From Sphingobacterium corticibacter (GTDB taxonomy: Bacteria > Bacteroidota > Bacteroidia > Sphingobacteriales > Sphingobacteriaceae), in contig NZ_QDKG01000005.1 in the NCBI RefSeq assembly GCF_003076635.1, positions 62,001 through 126,000 on the forward strand: DNA of 64,000 bases, written 5' to 3'. The position numbers and the translations under genes are program-made. Within the stretch, counting starts at the first letter, position 1; each line of letters opens with the position of its first letter. A model generated the notes under the pieces. It was not told the origin of the DNA. It made no database searches and saw only the letters and a list, made by a program, of their open reading frames with translations. Shown here piece after piece: positions 32,515 through 41,908 of this stretch.

Positions 32515-34896
32515 ATGAATAAAATACTATTAGCATTATTACTACTGGCAACTTTTAATGTGTCAGCTCAGAAAGGTTCTATACGTGGACGAATTATGGA
32601 AAACATCACAGAGCGACCTCTCGAAGGAGCAACTATCGTCTATATGGGAGATACTACTTTATCTGCTGTATCAGATAAAGATGGACGCTACAAATTAAAC
32701 AATTTACCTGTTGGCCGCTTAACCCTAAGCATTTCTTATATAGGTTATGATGAGGTCATTTTACCAAACATTGATGTCATCAGTGGAAAAGATGTACCAA
32801 TAGATGTACGCATGACCGAAAGCTTTAATACATTGGATGAGGTTGTTATTTCTGTTGGCCCTCGAAAAGATCGTGCTTTAAACAAACTAGCGGCAGTGAG
32901 TGCCCGTCAGGTGAGTGTCGAAGAGATCACAAGATATGCAGGAGGTCGCAGTGATGTTGCCCGGCTTGCGACCAATTTTGCAGGTGTATCAGCACCAGAT
33001 GACAGCCGCAATGATATTGTCGTCCGTGGTAATTCCCCTACCGGCTTATTGTGGCGTATAGAGGGCATTCCGGTATCTAATCCTAACCACTTTAGTTCAC
33101 TGGGTACTACGGGAAGTCCGGTATCCGCATTGAACGCTAATGTCATGGCAAATTCCGATTTTATAACCTCCGCATTTCCTGCGGAATACGGTAATGCTAT
33201 AGGAGGTGTTTTTGATATTGGATTGCGAACAGGTAATGATACAGATTACGAATACACCATTGCAGCAGGTGCATTCAGTGGTGGAGAAGCCATGATAGAA
33301 GGTCCGATGGGCAAGAAAGGATCATTCCTATTGAATGCCCGTTATGGGTTAGCTGGCTTATTTGGGGCAGGTGGCACTGGCGGTGCCATACCTAATTATG
33401 GAGATCTGTCTTTCAACCTTGATTTTGGAGAAGGCAAAGCTGGGCGTTTTTCCCTTTTTGGAATTTCAGGAACATCAAAAATAAGTTTTCGAGGTGCAAA
33501 GGTCGACAGAGAGAAAAATGAAGATCTTTTCGGAGCAGAAGATGAAGATATGGATATCACGTCAAGATTTGGCGTATTGGGTTTAAAGCATTTAATAGCA
33601 CTGAACGATTACTCCTCCATCAAAACAGTTGTCGGAACGTCGTCAAGTAAAGAAAAAGTAGAATTAGAACGTGTTTTCGACTACGGCACGCCTGATGCAA
33701 CCCCTCTCCCGTATCGCTATGTCGACAATGACGAATCGCGAATTACCTTATCATCAGTTTACAATGCAAGATACAGCAGTAATCTCACGGTACGTGGAGG
33801 AATTATGTTAGAGCAATATGGTCTTCGCGGCGAGTTCTATACAAGAGACCAACAGGTCGATACCGATGGAGACGGATATCCAGATTATGTCCAACTGATG
33901 GATACAGACGATAGATACACTATTTTTCAACCATTTGTACAAGGACAATATCGGCTTTCGGAAAGTTTCACGCTGAATGGCGGAATCCATGGGCAGTACT
34001 TTTCGTTGAATGAGGCATTTGTTTTCGAGCCTCGTGCTTCCTTAACATGGAATCTAACCCCGATACATAGCTTCAATGCAGGTTACGGCATGCACCATCA
34101 AAATGTAGCAGCACCTCTTTTGTTTCTTACCCAACATGTCAATGGCAGTCCTATCCAGCCAAACCGAAATCTGGATCTAGTACGCAGCGATCACTATGTC
34201 GTAGGATATGACCTACGACCCGGCAATGGTTGGAGAGCCAAAATTGAAGCTTATTATCAGGACATCAAAAATGCCGCTGTAGAGAATTCACCAAGCAGTT
34301 ACTCTTCACTTACTGAGGGGGCTGATTTTGGTTTCAGTATTGATAAATTTGGATTGGTCAGCAAGGGCACTGGTCATACAAGAGGACTCGAATTGACGAT
34401 TGAGAAGTTTCTTTCCAATGGATGGTATGGACTTGCCACGGGATCCATATTTCAGGCAAAATACAAAGGCAGTGACGGTATAGAACGCCATTCACCTTTC
34501 AGCAATGGGTACGTATTTAACGTGCTGGCCGGCAAAGAGTTTCAGGTGGGAAAAAGCGGAAATGTACTATTCATGGACACACGTCTTAGCACAGCAGGTG
34601 GCAGACGCTATACCCCCGTCGATCTGGAAGCAAGTCGAGATGCTGGATACCAAGTTTTGCAGGACGACATGGCGTTTAGTCAACAATATGATCCCTATTT
34701 TCGTATGGATTTCAAATTCGGCATGAAGTTAAACAGTAGCCGCAAGAAAATGTCTCATCATTTTTATGTCGACCTACAAAATGTTACGGATAATAAAAAT
34801 ATATTCGTAAGACAGTACAACAGACTTACCAATAACATTGACCAGAAAGATCAGCTGGGCTTTTTCCCCGATTTCGGCTATAAATTCCAATTTTAG
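32515..34896 (+). CDS. TonB-dependent outer-membrane receptor
   Basis: The 793-residue protein has a signal peptide (MNKILLALLLLATFNVSAQ), a carboxypeptidase-regulatory-like N-terminal domain (GSIRGRIMENITERPLEGAT, about residues 20-105), a plug domain with DIVVRGNSPTGLLWRIEGIP and a large barrel ending in an aromatic residue (GYKFQF). It is a TonB-linked importer; the substrate is unknown and no SusD partner is present. It lies at the start of the second cargo block. The Crp-like regulator gene follows after 30 bases. Confidence 0.9.
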   Translation: MNKILLALLLLATFNVSAQKGSIRGRIMENITERPLEGATIVYMGDTTLSAVSDKDGRYKLNNLPVGRLTLSISYIGYDEVILPNIDVISGKDVPIDVRMTESFNTLDEVVISVGPRKDRALNKLAAVSARQVSVEEITRYAGGRSDVARLATNFAGVSAPDDSRNDIVVRGNSPTGLLWRIEGIPVSNPNHFSSLGTTGSPVSALNANVMANSDFITSAFPAEYGNAIGGVFDIGLRTGNDTDYEYTIAAGAFSGGEAMIEGPMGKKGSFLLNARYGLAGLFGAGGTGGAIPNYGDLSFNLDFGEGKAGRFSLFGISGTSKISFRGAKVDREKNEDLFGAEDEDMDITSRFGVLGLKHLIALNDYSSIKTVVGTSSSKEKVELERVFDYGTPDATPLPYRYVDNDESRITLSSVYNARYSSNLTVRGGIMLEQYGLRGEFYTRDQQVDTDGDGYPDYVQLMDTDDRYTIFQPFVQGQYRLSESFTLNGGIHGQYFSLNEAFVFEPRASLTWNLTPIHSFNAGYGMHHQNVAAPLLFLTQHVNGSPIQPNRNLDLVRSDHYVVGYDLRPGNGWRAKIEAYYQDIKNAAVENSPSSYSSLTEGADFGFSIDKFGLVSKGTGHTRGLELTIEKFLSNGWYGLATGSIFQAKYKGSDGIERHSPFSNGYVFNVLAGKEFQVGKSGNVLFMDTRLSTAGGRRYTPVDLEASRDAGYQVLQDDMAFSQQYDPYFRMDFKFGMKLNSSRKKMSHHFYVDLQNVTDNKNIFVRQYNRLTNNIDQKDQLGFFPDFGYKFQF

Positions 34897-34925
34897 TAAC
34901 TTGCACACAGAATTCAAATGACTCT

Positions 34926-35498
34926 ATGAAAGAAACTTTAAAAGCTTTTCTTAATTATTTTGCTCCGCTAGATGCGGAGCAATTTGACAAATTTGCAGAA
35001 ATTTTCACTCCGGTACCTATCAAACGTCTTGACCACTTGTATAGGGAGGGGGACAATATAAAAAGCTTATACTATATACACGACGGTTTGATGCGGGGCT
35101 ACTATCCAAAGGAAGGCGTGGAACATACGACAAGTTTTTACTTTGGACCTGTCCTCATGACCGACCTCCCAACAGTGAAGGATAATACGCTTACAAAAAT
35201 GAACATGCAAGCACTTAGGGAAACGCAATGCTATGAAGCCAATTATGAAGAAGCTGTCCAGATAGCTTTTGAAAACCCAGATCTTCTGAAGGCTTTTTAC
35301 AGAATGTTTGAATTCATGCTGAATGATCTGATAGCCCGTCAAGTATCGTTTATATATGATACACCTACAGAACGTTATTTGAACTTGTTTAAAGAGCGAC
35401 CGCAGCTTATCGCAGAAATTCCGCAACATTATTTGGCAAGCTATCTGGGTATTCAACCAGAAACGCTAAGTAGGATAAGGAAAAAAATTGCCTTGTAA
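34926..35498 (+). CDS. Crp/Fnr-family regulator
   Basis: The 190-residue protein has a cyclic-nucleotide-binding-like beta-roll (LDHLYREGDNIKSLYYIHDG) and a C-terminal helix-turn-helix in HYLASYLGIQPETLSRIRKK. It lacks the Cys clusters of FNR and the full cAMP motif of CRP, as is usual for the many Bacteroidota Crp-like regulators. It follows the TonB receptor gene closely and may be co-transcribed with or control it. Confidence 0.88.
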   Translation: MKETLKAFLNYFAPLDAEQFDKFAEIFTPVPIKRLDHLYREGDNIKSLYYIHDGLMRGYYPKEGVEHTTSFYFGPVLMTDLPTVKDNTLTKMNMQALRETQCYEANYEEAVQIAFENPDLLKAFYRMFEFMLNDLIARQVSFIYDTPTERYLNLFKERPQLIAEIPQHYLASYLGIQPETLSRIRKKIAL

Positions 35499-35648
35499 AG
35501 GTACCAATTCTATCCACTCCTATCGACTATAATGATCTAGACAACGAAAATTCACATAAGATACAAGCTAGATATGAAATACGCAGATAGAATATGTGGA
35601 GAGATTAAGTTGCTAAGTGGAGAACACCCTAGTCTATAATAAAAATTA

Positions 35649-35689
35649 AGTTCAGTATTTTGTGAACTAAAAAAACTTACTTATCTTTG
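35649..35689 (+). promoter_or_regulatory. Promoter of gbsR-like gene with overlapping operator
   Basis: The inverted repeat AGTTCA-N8-TGAACT occupies 35649-35668. A phylum-type promoter is present: -33 TTTG at 35659-35662, a 19-base spacer and -7 TATCTTTG at 35682-35689. The operator covers the -33 box, so binding should repress the regulator's own transcription. Confidence 0.75.
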
Positions 35690-35722
35690 CAACATATTTA
35701 TGAACACATAATTATTTTTAAG

Positions 35723-36181
35723 ATGGTCCTGACAGAAAAGCAAAAGGAACTCATAGAAGAATTCGGCGTATTAAACGAGAAGTATGGCCTACCTCCGGCT
35801 GAGTGTCGGGTATGGGGTCTTTTCTTGGTGGCAGACAAGGTGGAATTGACCTTTGATGAAATTATGGAAACACTGAATTTAAGTAAGGGCGGCACAAGTA
35901 ATGCATTGAACAGGTTGATGATGACCCATCATATCGAATACATAACCAAGCTGGGCGATAAGAAACGTTATTTCCGTTGTAAAATGAACAACTGGACGCA
36001 GATGACAAAAGAGAATTTTGAAAAATTTGACGATTTGAATATCATCCTAAAAGAAATCCTTAAAGCCAGAACCTCTAAAACTCCTCAATTTAACAAAGAC
36101 CTAAAGGAAGTTACTGAATTTTTAGATTTTGTCTACAAGGAAATCATGCTAGCTATTCACAAGTGGGAAAATAGACAATAA
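35723..36181 (+). CDS. GbsR/MarR-family repressor of the efflux operon
   Basis: The 152-residue protein begins MVLTEKQKELIEEFGVLNEK. It has a winged helix with FDEIMETLNLSKGGTSNALN as recognition region and a helical C-terminal dimerisation tail. It is of the GbsR branch of MarR-type regulators. The upstream in-frame ATG at 35687 is not used because it overlaps the promoter's -7 box. Two identical half-site palindromes (AGTTCA-N8-TGAACT) lie before this gene and before the tolC-like gene, so it should control both itself and the pump operon, released by an unknown ligand. Confidence 0.88.
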   Translation: MVLTEKQKELIEEFGVLNEKYGLPPAECRVWGLFLVADKVELTFDEIMETLNLSKGGTSNALNRLMMTHHIEYITKLGDKKRYFRCKMNNWTQMTKENFEKFDDLNIILKEILKARTSKTPQFNKDLKEVTEFLDFVYKEIMLAIHKWENRQ

Positions 36182-36197
36182 TTTTTTTTGCAATAAA

Positions 36198-36217
36198 AGT
36201 TCATTTTAAACTGAACT
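36198..36217 (+). promoter_or_regulatory. Second GbsR/MarR operator, before efflux operon
   Basis: AGTTCA-N8-TGAACT at 36198-36217, the same arms and spacing as the site at 35649-35668, 29 bases before the tolC-like start. Confidence 0.75.
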
Positions 36218-36246
36218 AATTAATAAAAACTGAATAAAATAAACAA

Positions 36247-37605
36247 ATGAAATTAAGTATTATACCATGCATTTTACTGCTATTGCATCTGCTTCCATTT
36301 ATAATTAGCGCTCAGCATACCGAAAATCAGTTTAGTCTGAGGGAAGCCGTCCAATATGGCGTTGAGCATCATCTTATTATTCAGAAATCCGATTATGAGT
36401 TGGAGATATACAATCAAAAATTCAGAGAAGAACTTTCTGGTTACTTACCCCAAATTATAGCCGATGCCGCCTATACAAATAATCTGAAACTCATCACACA
36501 AATTATTCCCGGAGAATTTATCGGACAGCCGGGACGGGATCAGGCAGTTCAGTTTGGAACAAAATATAATGCGTCCGCTAATATAGATTTGACCCAGACG
36601 ATAATCGATTTCGAAAAGATCACCGGACAGAAGATTGCTAGACAAAACAGCAGGATCAGTCTGTTGAATAAGCAGAAAACAATTGAACTGATTATCTATG
36701 ATATTGCTACTGCTTACAACATATCTCAGGTTGCTCTTCTGCAACAGGATGATATTAAGGGAAATATATTAAAAATAGATACACTGATTGCCAGTATGGA
36801 ATCACAGGTTCAGAACGGATTTTCCATTCCTGTTGACTTAAAACGTCTGCAACTGGAGAGGACAAACCTGCAAACACGGCTTCAGAATGCTGAAATGGAG
36901 TACGAGCAGAGTATTACCCTCCTAAAATATACAATGGCCTATCCCTTAGAGGAAACCATCCACATCGAAATACGTTCCGAATTATTGCCTTCTGGAAGAT
37001 TACTCCGAGAAGATTTAATGGTGAGATCCATAGACCTCGAATTGCTTGCTGCACAAGATGAGTTTACCGCATTACATCTAAGACAAATGAAGCAATCTTA
37101 TCTACCTAAGCTCTCATTTAACTTTAGATATGGAACATTGGCACAGCAGAATAATCCGAATATCTTCCGCACCAACACCAATTGGTATCCCAACTCACTG
37201 GCAAGCCTCAACCTCTCTATTCCCATTTTTGACGGGAACTACAAGGCCTCAAGAGTAAAACAGTTACAACTGGAACAACACCAAAACAGCCTCGATATCA
37301 AAATGCAACAACAAGCACTGGATAAAGATGTGAAGAATGCGACGACAAAATTGACCATTAGTCAATCTAACATGGCTACAACAAAAGAAAGTATGGACTT
37401 AGCAGAGGAAGTGTATGCGATTACCTATGTACAGTTTAAAAACGGCTATACCCCTTTAAAAGATTTACTGGATGCAAATACAGAAATTAAAGAAACGCAG
37501 ACTGCTTTTTTAAGAGCCATATTAGAAGTTCAGTCAGCAGAATTAGAACTCCTCAAGGTAACCGGAAATATAGAAAACATTTTAAAACAGCAATCAACTC
37601 AATAG
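36247..37605 (+). CDS. TolC-family outer-membrane efflux protein
   Basis: The 452-residue protein has a signal peptide (MKLSIIPCILLLLHLLPFII, SAQ) and two repeated helical-hairpin regions characteristic of TolC (FREELSGYLPQIIADAAYTN; MKQSYLPKLSFNFRYGTLAQ). It forms the outer-membrane duct of the tripartite pump encoded with the next two genes. First gene of the efflux operon, with a GbsR-type operator just upstream. Confidence 0.92.
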   Translation: MKLSIIPCILLLLHLLPFIISAQHTENQFSLREAVQYGVEHHLIIQKSDYELEIYNQKFREELSGYLPQIIADAAYTNNLKLITQIIPGEFIGQPGRDQAVQFGTKYNASANIDLTQTIIDFEKITGQKIARQNSRISLLNKQKTIELIIYDIATAYNISQVALLQQDDIKGNILKIDTLIASMESQVQNGFSIPVDLKRLQLERTNLQTRLQNAEMEYEQSITLLKYTMAYPLEETIHIEIRSELLPSGRLLREDLMVRSIDLELLAAQDEFTALHLRQMKQSYLPKLSFNFRYGTLAQQNNPNIFRTNTNWYPNSLASLNLSIPIFDGNYKASRVKQLQLEQHQNSLDIKMQQQALDKDVKNATTKLTISQSNMATTKESMDLAEEVYAITYVQFKNGYTPLKDLLDANTEIKETQTAFLRAILEVQSAELELLKVTGNIENILKQQSTQ

Positions 37606-37609
37606 ACAG

Positions 37610-38698
37610 ATGAAACGAATAAAAACATATATCACTCCTATCCTGATCATTACAGGATTCCTACTCGTTATCGCTTTTACACTCAGTAGCAATAAAAATA
37701 AACTGGATGCCAAGGCTGAAATTGGAAGTACCAAAACATTGGTGTTTCCAGTGACGATAATCTCCCCAGAATATCAATCACTAACAGGAACTTATAGCTC
37801 AAGTGGGTTTTTTATCCCAGTGAACTCCATGACATTGACATCAGATATTTCCGGTCGAATAACAGCCACTACATTAAAAGACGGATCGATGATTCATAAA
37901 GGACAAAACATAGTGTCTGTTTATAACGAGACAGAAAACATAGAGAGACAGCAAAATACAATAGATAGGCAGTTGGCTTTAGAAACGCTTCAAAAAGCAA
38001 AATCAGATCTTTCAAAGATGGAAAGTATGCTTGCATCAAATGCCGTCACCAGCCGGGAAGTGGAAGAGCAACGCTTAGCCGTCAATTCTGCCGAAGCAAG
38101 ATTAAACACCATCAATTCTATAAAAAAGTCGACTGCTATCGACGCGCCAATCTCAGGAACAGTCCACAAATCATATGTACAGTCTGGAAGCTATCTGAGT
38201 CCAGGAACAGTCTTGGCAGACATTGTCGACAACTCTTCCTTAAAGCTACAGATCGCTCTATTGGACAAAGAGGTCATCAAACTATCTATGGGAAAAAAAA
38301 TAGAGGTCGTACCGGATCTCTATCCAAACACTAAAATCACAGGAACCGTGGTTTACATCGCTGCACAAGCAGACGCGAACAGGAGTTTTATGGTAGAAAT
38401 TCAGATTCCCAACAGCGTACATAATCCTTTGAAAGCTGGGATGAGTGGTACAGCTATCATTCACAACGATGATATTCAAAAAGCTATGATGATACCCGTG
38501 AAAGCTATTGTGGGCAGTTTACAGGATCCGCAGGTATATATTCTCAAAGGAGAAAAAGCCGTGCTAACAAAAATAACAACCGGACAGGTACAGGGAGATC
38601 ATGTTGTGGTATTGGCAGGACTTTCCCAAACGGACAGTATAATAGTAACCGGTCAATTAAATATTAGTGATGGTTCAACAGTAGAAGTGATTAAATAA
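37610..38698 (+). CDS. HlyD/RND periplasmic adaptor subunit
   Basis: The 362-residue protein has an N-terminal membrane anchor (TPILIITGFLLVIAFTLSS), a barrel-sandwich/lipoyl region interrupted by a helical hairpin (about residues 95-160), with DAPISGTVHKSYVQSGSYLS as the second lipoyl half, and beta-barrel and membrane-proximal domains. It bridges the RND pump and the TolC-like duct. It begins 4 bases after the tolC-like gene. Confidence 0.92.
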   Translation: MKRIKTYITPILIITGFLLVIAFTLSSNKNKLDAKAEIGSTKTLVFPVTIISPEYQSLTGTYSSSGFFIPVNSMTLTSDISGRITATTLKDGSMIHKGQNIVSVYNETENIERQQNTIDRQLALETLQKAKSDLSKMESMLASNAVTSREVEEQRLAVNSAEARLNTINSIKKSTAIDAPISGTVHKSYVQSGSYLSPGTVLADIVDNSSLKLQIALLDKEVIKLSMGKKIEVVPDLYPNTKITGTVVYIAAQADANRSFMVEIQIPNSVHNPLKAGMSGTAIIHNDDIQKAMMIPVKAIVGSLQDPQVYILKGEKAVLTKITTGQVQGDHVVVLAGLSQTDSIIVTGQLNISDGSTVEVIK

Positions 38699-38722
38699 TA
38701 TGACAAAAAGAATAATACAACC

Positions 38723-41700
38723 ATGCATATAACAGAACTATCCATAAAACGGCCATCTTTTATTCTGGTCATTTTTATAGCGCTCACCTTTCTGGGGATC
38801 ATAAGCTATTCCAAGTTAAACTACGAACTGACACCGGACATGTCGATGTCCATGTTCAGCATTACAACCGTATATCCGGGTGCATCACCAAGTGAAGTCG
38901 AAACCGCAATTACCAAGAAAATTGAAGATGCTATTTCAGATATCGACAATATCGATGCGATAAAATCAACTTCTCTGGACGGCGTATCCTCGGTGACTGT
39001 TCAGCTCAAAGTGGATTCAGACGTAGAGCAGGCGATGCAGGATGGTCAACGAAAAATTAATGGAGTGCTTCAAGATCTCCCTGCTGCGGCAAAACCGCCT
39101 GCTATCGGAAAATTTTCCATGACGGATATGCCCATCATGCGTTTTGGCGTAACGGCCAAGATGGATCCCACCGAATTGTATGCACTGGTAAAGGACGAAA
39201 TCCAACCGGCAATCACTAAAGTAAACGGTGTGGCACGTGTGGATTTGGTTGGTGGAGAAGAGCGTGCCATAAAAATCAATGTAAACAGAAGGAAAGCAGA
39301 TCAATATAATATTTCGCTATTACAGATCAATCAAGCCATCGCTAATGCAAATCTGGAATTTCCTGCCGGAAAACTAACGAGTGATCAATCGGAAACAAGC
39401 ATTAAGCTCAAAGGAAAATATCAGTCTATTGATGAGATTAAGAATTTAGTGGTCAAAAATGATTTAGCTACAGGGTCTAAAATCCGACTGTCGGACGTAG
39501 CAGATGTTTTGGATGGTGTGAAAGATATTACCACATTTAACAGAATTGACGGTAAAAACTCTATTGGTATACAGTTAATCAAACAACGTGATGCCAATGC
39601 TGTCGAAGTCGCTGACCACGTCAAGGCTATCCTGAAAGAAATAGAAGAGAGCTATGCCGCACAAGAAATAAAGTTTGACATTGCCAACGACAGTTCCGAG
39701 TTTACCATGGAAGCCGCTGATCTGGTCATGTTTGATTTTTTTCTGGCCATAGTGATCGTGGCCGCCGTGATGTTATTATTCCTCCACAGTCTTCGGAATT
39801 CGCTTATCGTTATGGTATCGATTCCTGCATCGTTGCTGTCGGTGTTCATCGCCATGAATTTGTTGGGTTATACCATGAATATCCTGACGTTAATGGCGAT
39901 ATCGCTGGTCATCGGTATTCTGGTGGATGACAGCATCGTCGTACTGGAAAACATATACCGTCATCTTGAAAAAGGCAAGGATAAAGTAAGTGCCGCTATT
40001 GATGGGCGAAAGGAAATTGGATTTACCGCCATGGCTATCACCTTTGTGGATGTGATCGTGTTCTTACCATTAACTATGGTGGGCGGCATTATTTCCAATA
40101 TGCTTGGGCAATACTCCATGGTTATCGTTATTGCTACGTTAATGAGCTTATTTGTATCCTTTACGCTCACGCCCTTACTGGCTTCCCGACTGGCGAAAAT
40201 TGAACATCCCTCCAGTAAAACACTATTTGGAAAGATTTTACAGGCGTTCGAGAAAGGACTAACAAAACTGACCAACAGTTATGGCAAAATGTTAGCCAGC
40301 GGATTGACAAAGAAAAGATGGATACTGGGCGGTTCTTTTGGGTTGATTATCGCTTCGTTTATGCTGGTAGGTGCGGGTTTTATTGGAGGAGAATTTGCCA
40401 GCGACGGCGACAAAGGTGAAGTATTGATCAATTTGGAATTACCCCAAAGTGCTACACTTCTAAATACCAATGAAACGGTAAAGAAAGTCGAAACCATCTT
40501 ATTCAGCAAACCCGAGGTTGTAAACGTGTACTCCAGTATCGGAACCAGTTCCGGTTCTATGGGCGGAAGTAGAAATACACAAAACAGAGCCGAAATCAAC
40601 GTAAAATTAGTTTCCAAGGAAGAAAGAGCCGTGTCGTCTGATGTATTTGCCCATTATACCAAACTGGAATTAGAAAAAATCCTACCGGGTGTAAAGGTAA
40701 ATTCCGCCATTATGAATATGATGGGAACGTCCAACGAAGCCCCGATCTCTGTTGTCGTATCCGGCAATGATCCCGATAAGATCTATGCCGCTGCGGAAGC
40801 GATATCCGATAAGCTTAAATCTATTAAAGGAACATCCGATGTAAAACTGTCCGTAGAAAGGGGAAGCACAGAGTTGCAGGTCACAATAGATCGGGACAAA
40901 ATGGCCAATCTGGGACTCACGATGGATGCCGTCGGAATGACGATGAACATCGCATTCAGTGGAAATACCGATATGAAATTCGGGGATCAGCAAAAGGAAT
41001 ACGACATCGAAATCGGCTACGACCGATTCGACAGAAGGAATGAAGAAAGTCTCCGTAAACTTTCGTTTGTCAATACCGAAGGGCAATCCATACAATTAGA
41101 GCAGTTCGCTTTATTCAACTATGGGATGGCTTCCAAACAACTGGACAGGAAAGACAGAATGGCTTCTGTGACGGTCTCTTCTCAGGTTTTGGGGGTTACG
41201 CCAAGTGTGATCACCGAAGAGCTGGATCAATTTATCGGTGAAGCTCAATTTGGCAAAGACATCCATATCGATGCTGAAGGCGAAATGAAATACATGAAAG
41301 AAACATTCGCTAACCTCGGCCTTGCGTTGATCGCTTCCATATTGCTGGTGTACCTTATTATGGTGATGCTATACAATTCATTTGTCTATCCGTTCGTGGT
41401 TTTCTTTTCTATTCCGGTGGCTATCATCGGTGCGTTGCTGGCATTAGCGCTAACGATGCACACGCTCAATTTCTTTTCCATACTGGGCATGATTATGCTG
41501 GTCGGCTTGGTCGCCAAAAACGGGATACTGATCGTAGACTTTGCCAATCAGCTAAAAGCCAGCGGTAAGAATACCGTCGAAGCATTAATTATGAGCGGCA
41601 AAGCAAGGTTACGTCCTATTTTGATGACCACGCTCGCCATGATCTTCGGGATGCTCCCGATTGCTTTATCGTCAGGTGCGGGAGCGGAATGGAAGAACGG

Positions 41701-41908
41701 TTTAGCTTGGGTATTGATCGGCGGCTTGACAAGCTCCATGCTGCTCACCTTGTTCGTCGTTCCTTCCATCTATCTGCTCGTTGATCTGATAAAGGGCGAT
41801 GTCAAACGGAAAGATGTCAAACGGTTAATCAACGAAGTAAATCTGGATCAGCCCCTGATTGAAATGGTTGAAAAAACAAATAAACCAACAGAAAACAAAC
41901 AAAAATGA
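38723..41908 (+). CDS. RND-family (HAE1-type) multidrug efflux pump
   Basis: The 1061-residue protein has the RND layout: one N-terminal membrane helix, a large periplasmic loop, helices 2-6, a second loop and helices 7-12. Family marks include DDSIVVLENIYRHLE in TM4, whose acidic pair relays protons, TLTPLLASRLAK, and the C-terminal half GLVAKNGILIVDFANQL. It exports hydrophobic drugs from the inner membrane or periplasm with proton influx. Its stop overlaps the start of the MFS gene by 4 bases. Confidence 0.93.
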   Translation: MHITELSIKRPSFILVIFIALTFLGIISYSKLNYELTPDMSMSMFSITTVYPGASPSEVETAITKKIEDAISDIDNIDAIKSTSLDGVSSVTVQLKVDSDVEQAMQDGQRKINGVLQDLPAAAKPPAIGKFSMTDMPIMRFGVTAKMDPTELYALVKDEIQPAITKVNGVARVDLVGGEERAIKINVNRRKADQYNISLLQINQAIANANLEFPAGKLTSDQSETSIKLKGKYQSIDEIKNLVVKNDLATGSKIRLSDVADVLDGVKDITTFNRIDGKNSIGIQLIKQRDANAVEVADHVKAILKEIEESYAAQEIKFDIANDSSEFTMEAADLVMFDFFLAIVIVAAVMLLFLHSLRNSLIVMVSIPASLLSVFIAMNLLGYTMNILTLMAISLVIGILVDDSIVVLENIYRHLEKGKDKVSAAIDGRKEIGFTAMAITFVDVIVFLPLTMVGGIISNMLGQYSMVIVIATLMSLFVSFTLTPLLASRLAKIEHPSSKTLFGKILQAFEKGLTKLTNSYGKMLASGLTKKRWILGGSFGLIIASFMLVGAGFIGGEFASDGDKGEVLINLELPQSATLLNTNETVKKVETILFSKPEVVNVYSSIGTSSGSMGGSRNTQNRAEINVKLVSKEERAVSSDVFAHYTKLELEKILPGVKVNSAIMNMMGTSNEAPISVVVSGNDPDKIYAAAEAISDKLKSIKGTSDVKLSVERGSTELQVTIDRDKMANLGLTMDAVGMTMNIAFSGNTDMKFGDQQKEYDIEIGYDRFDRRNEESLRKLSFVNTEGQSIQLEQFALFNYGMASKQLDRKDRMASVTVSSQVLGVTPSVITEELDQFIGEAQFGKDIHIDAEGEMKYMKETFANLGLALIASILLVYLIMVMLYNSFVYPFVVFFSIPVAIIGALLALALTMHTLNFFSILGMIMLVGLVAKNGILIVDFANQLKASGKNTVEALIMSGKARLRPILMTTLAMIFGMLPIALSSGAGAEWKNGLAWVLIGGLTSSMLLTLFVVPSIYLLVDLIKGDVKRKDVKRLINEVNLDQPLIEMVEKTNKPTENKQK

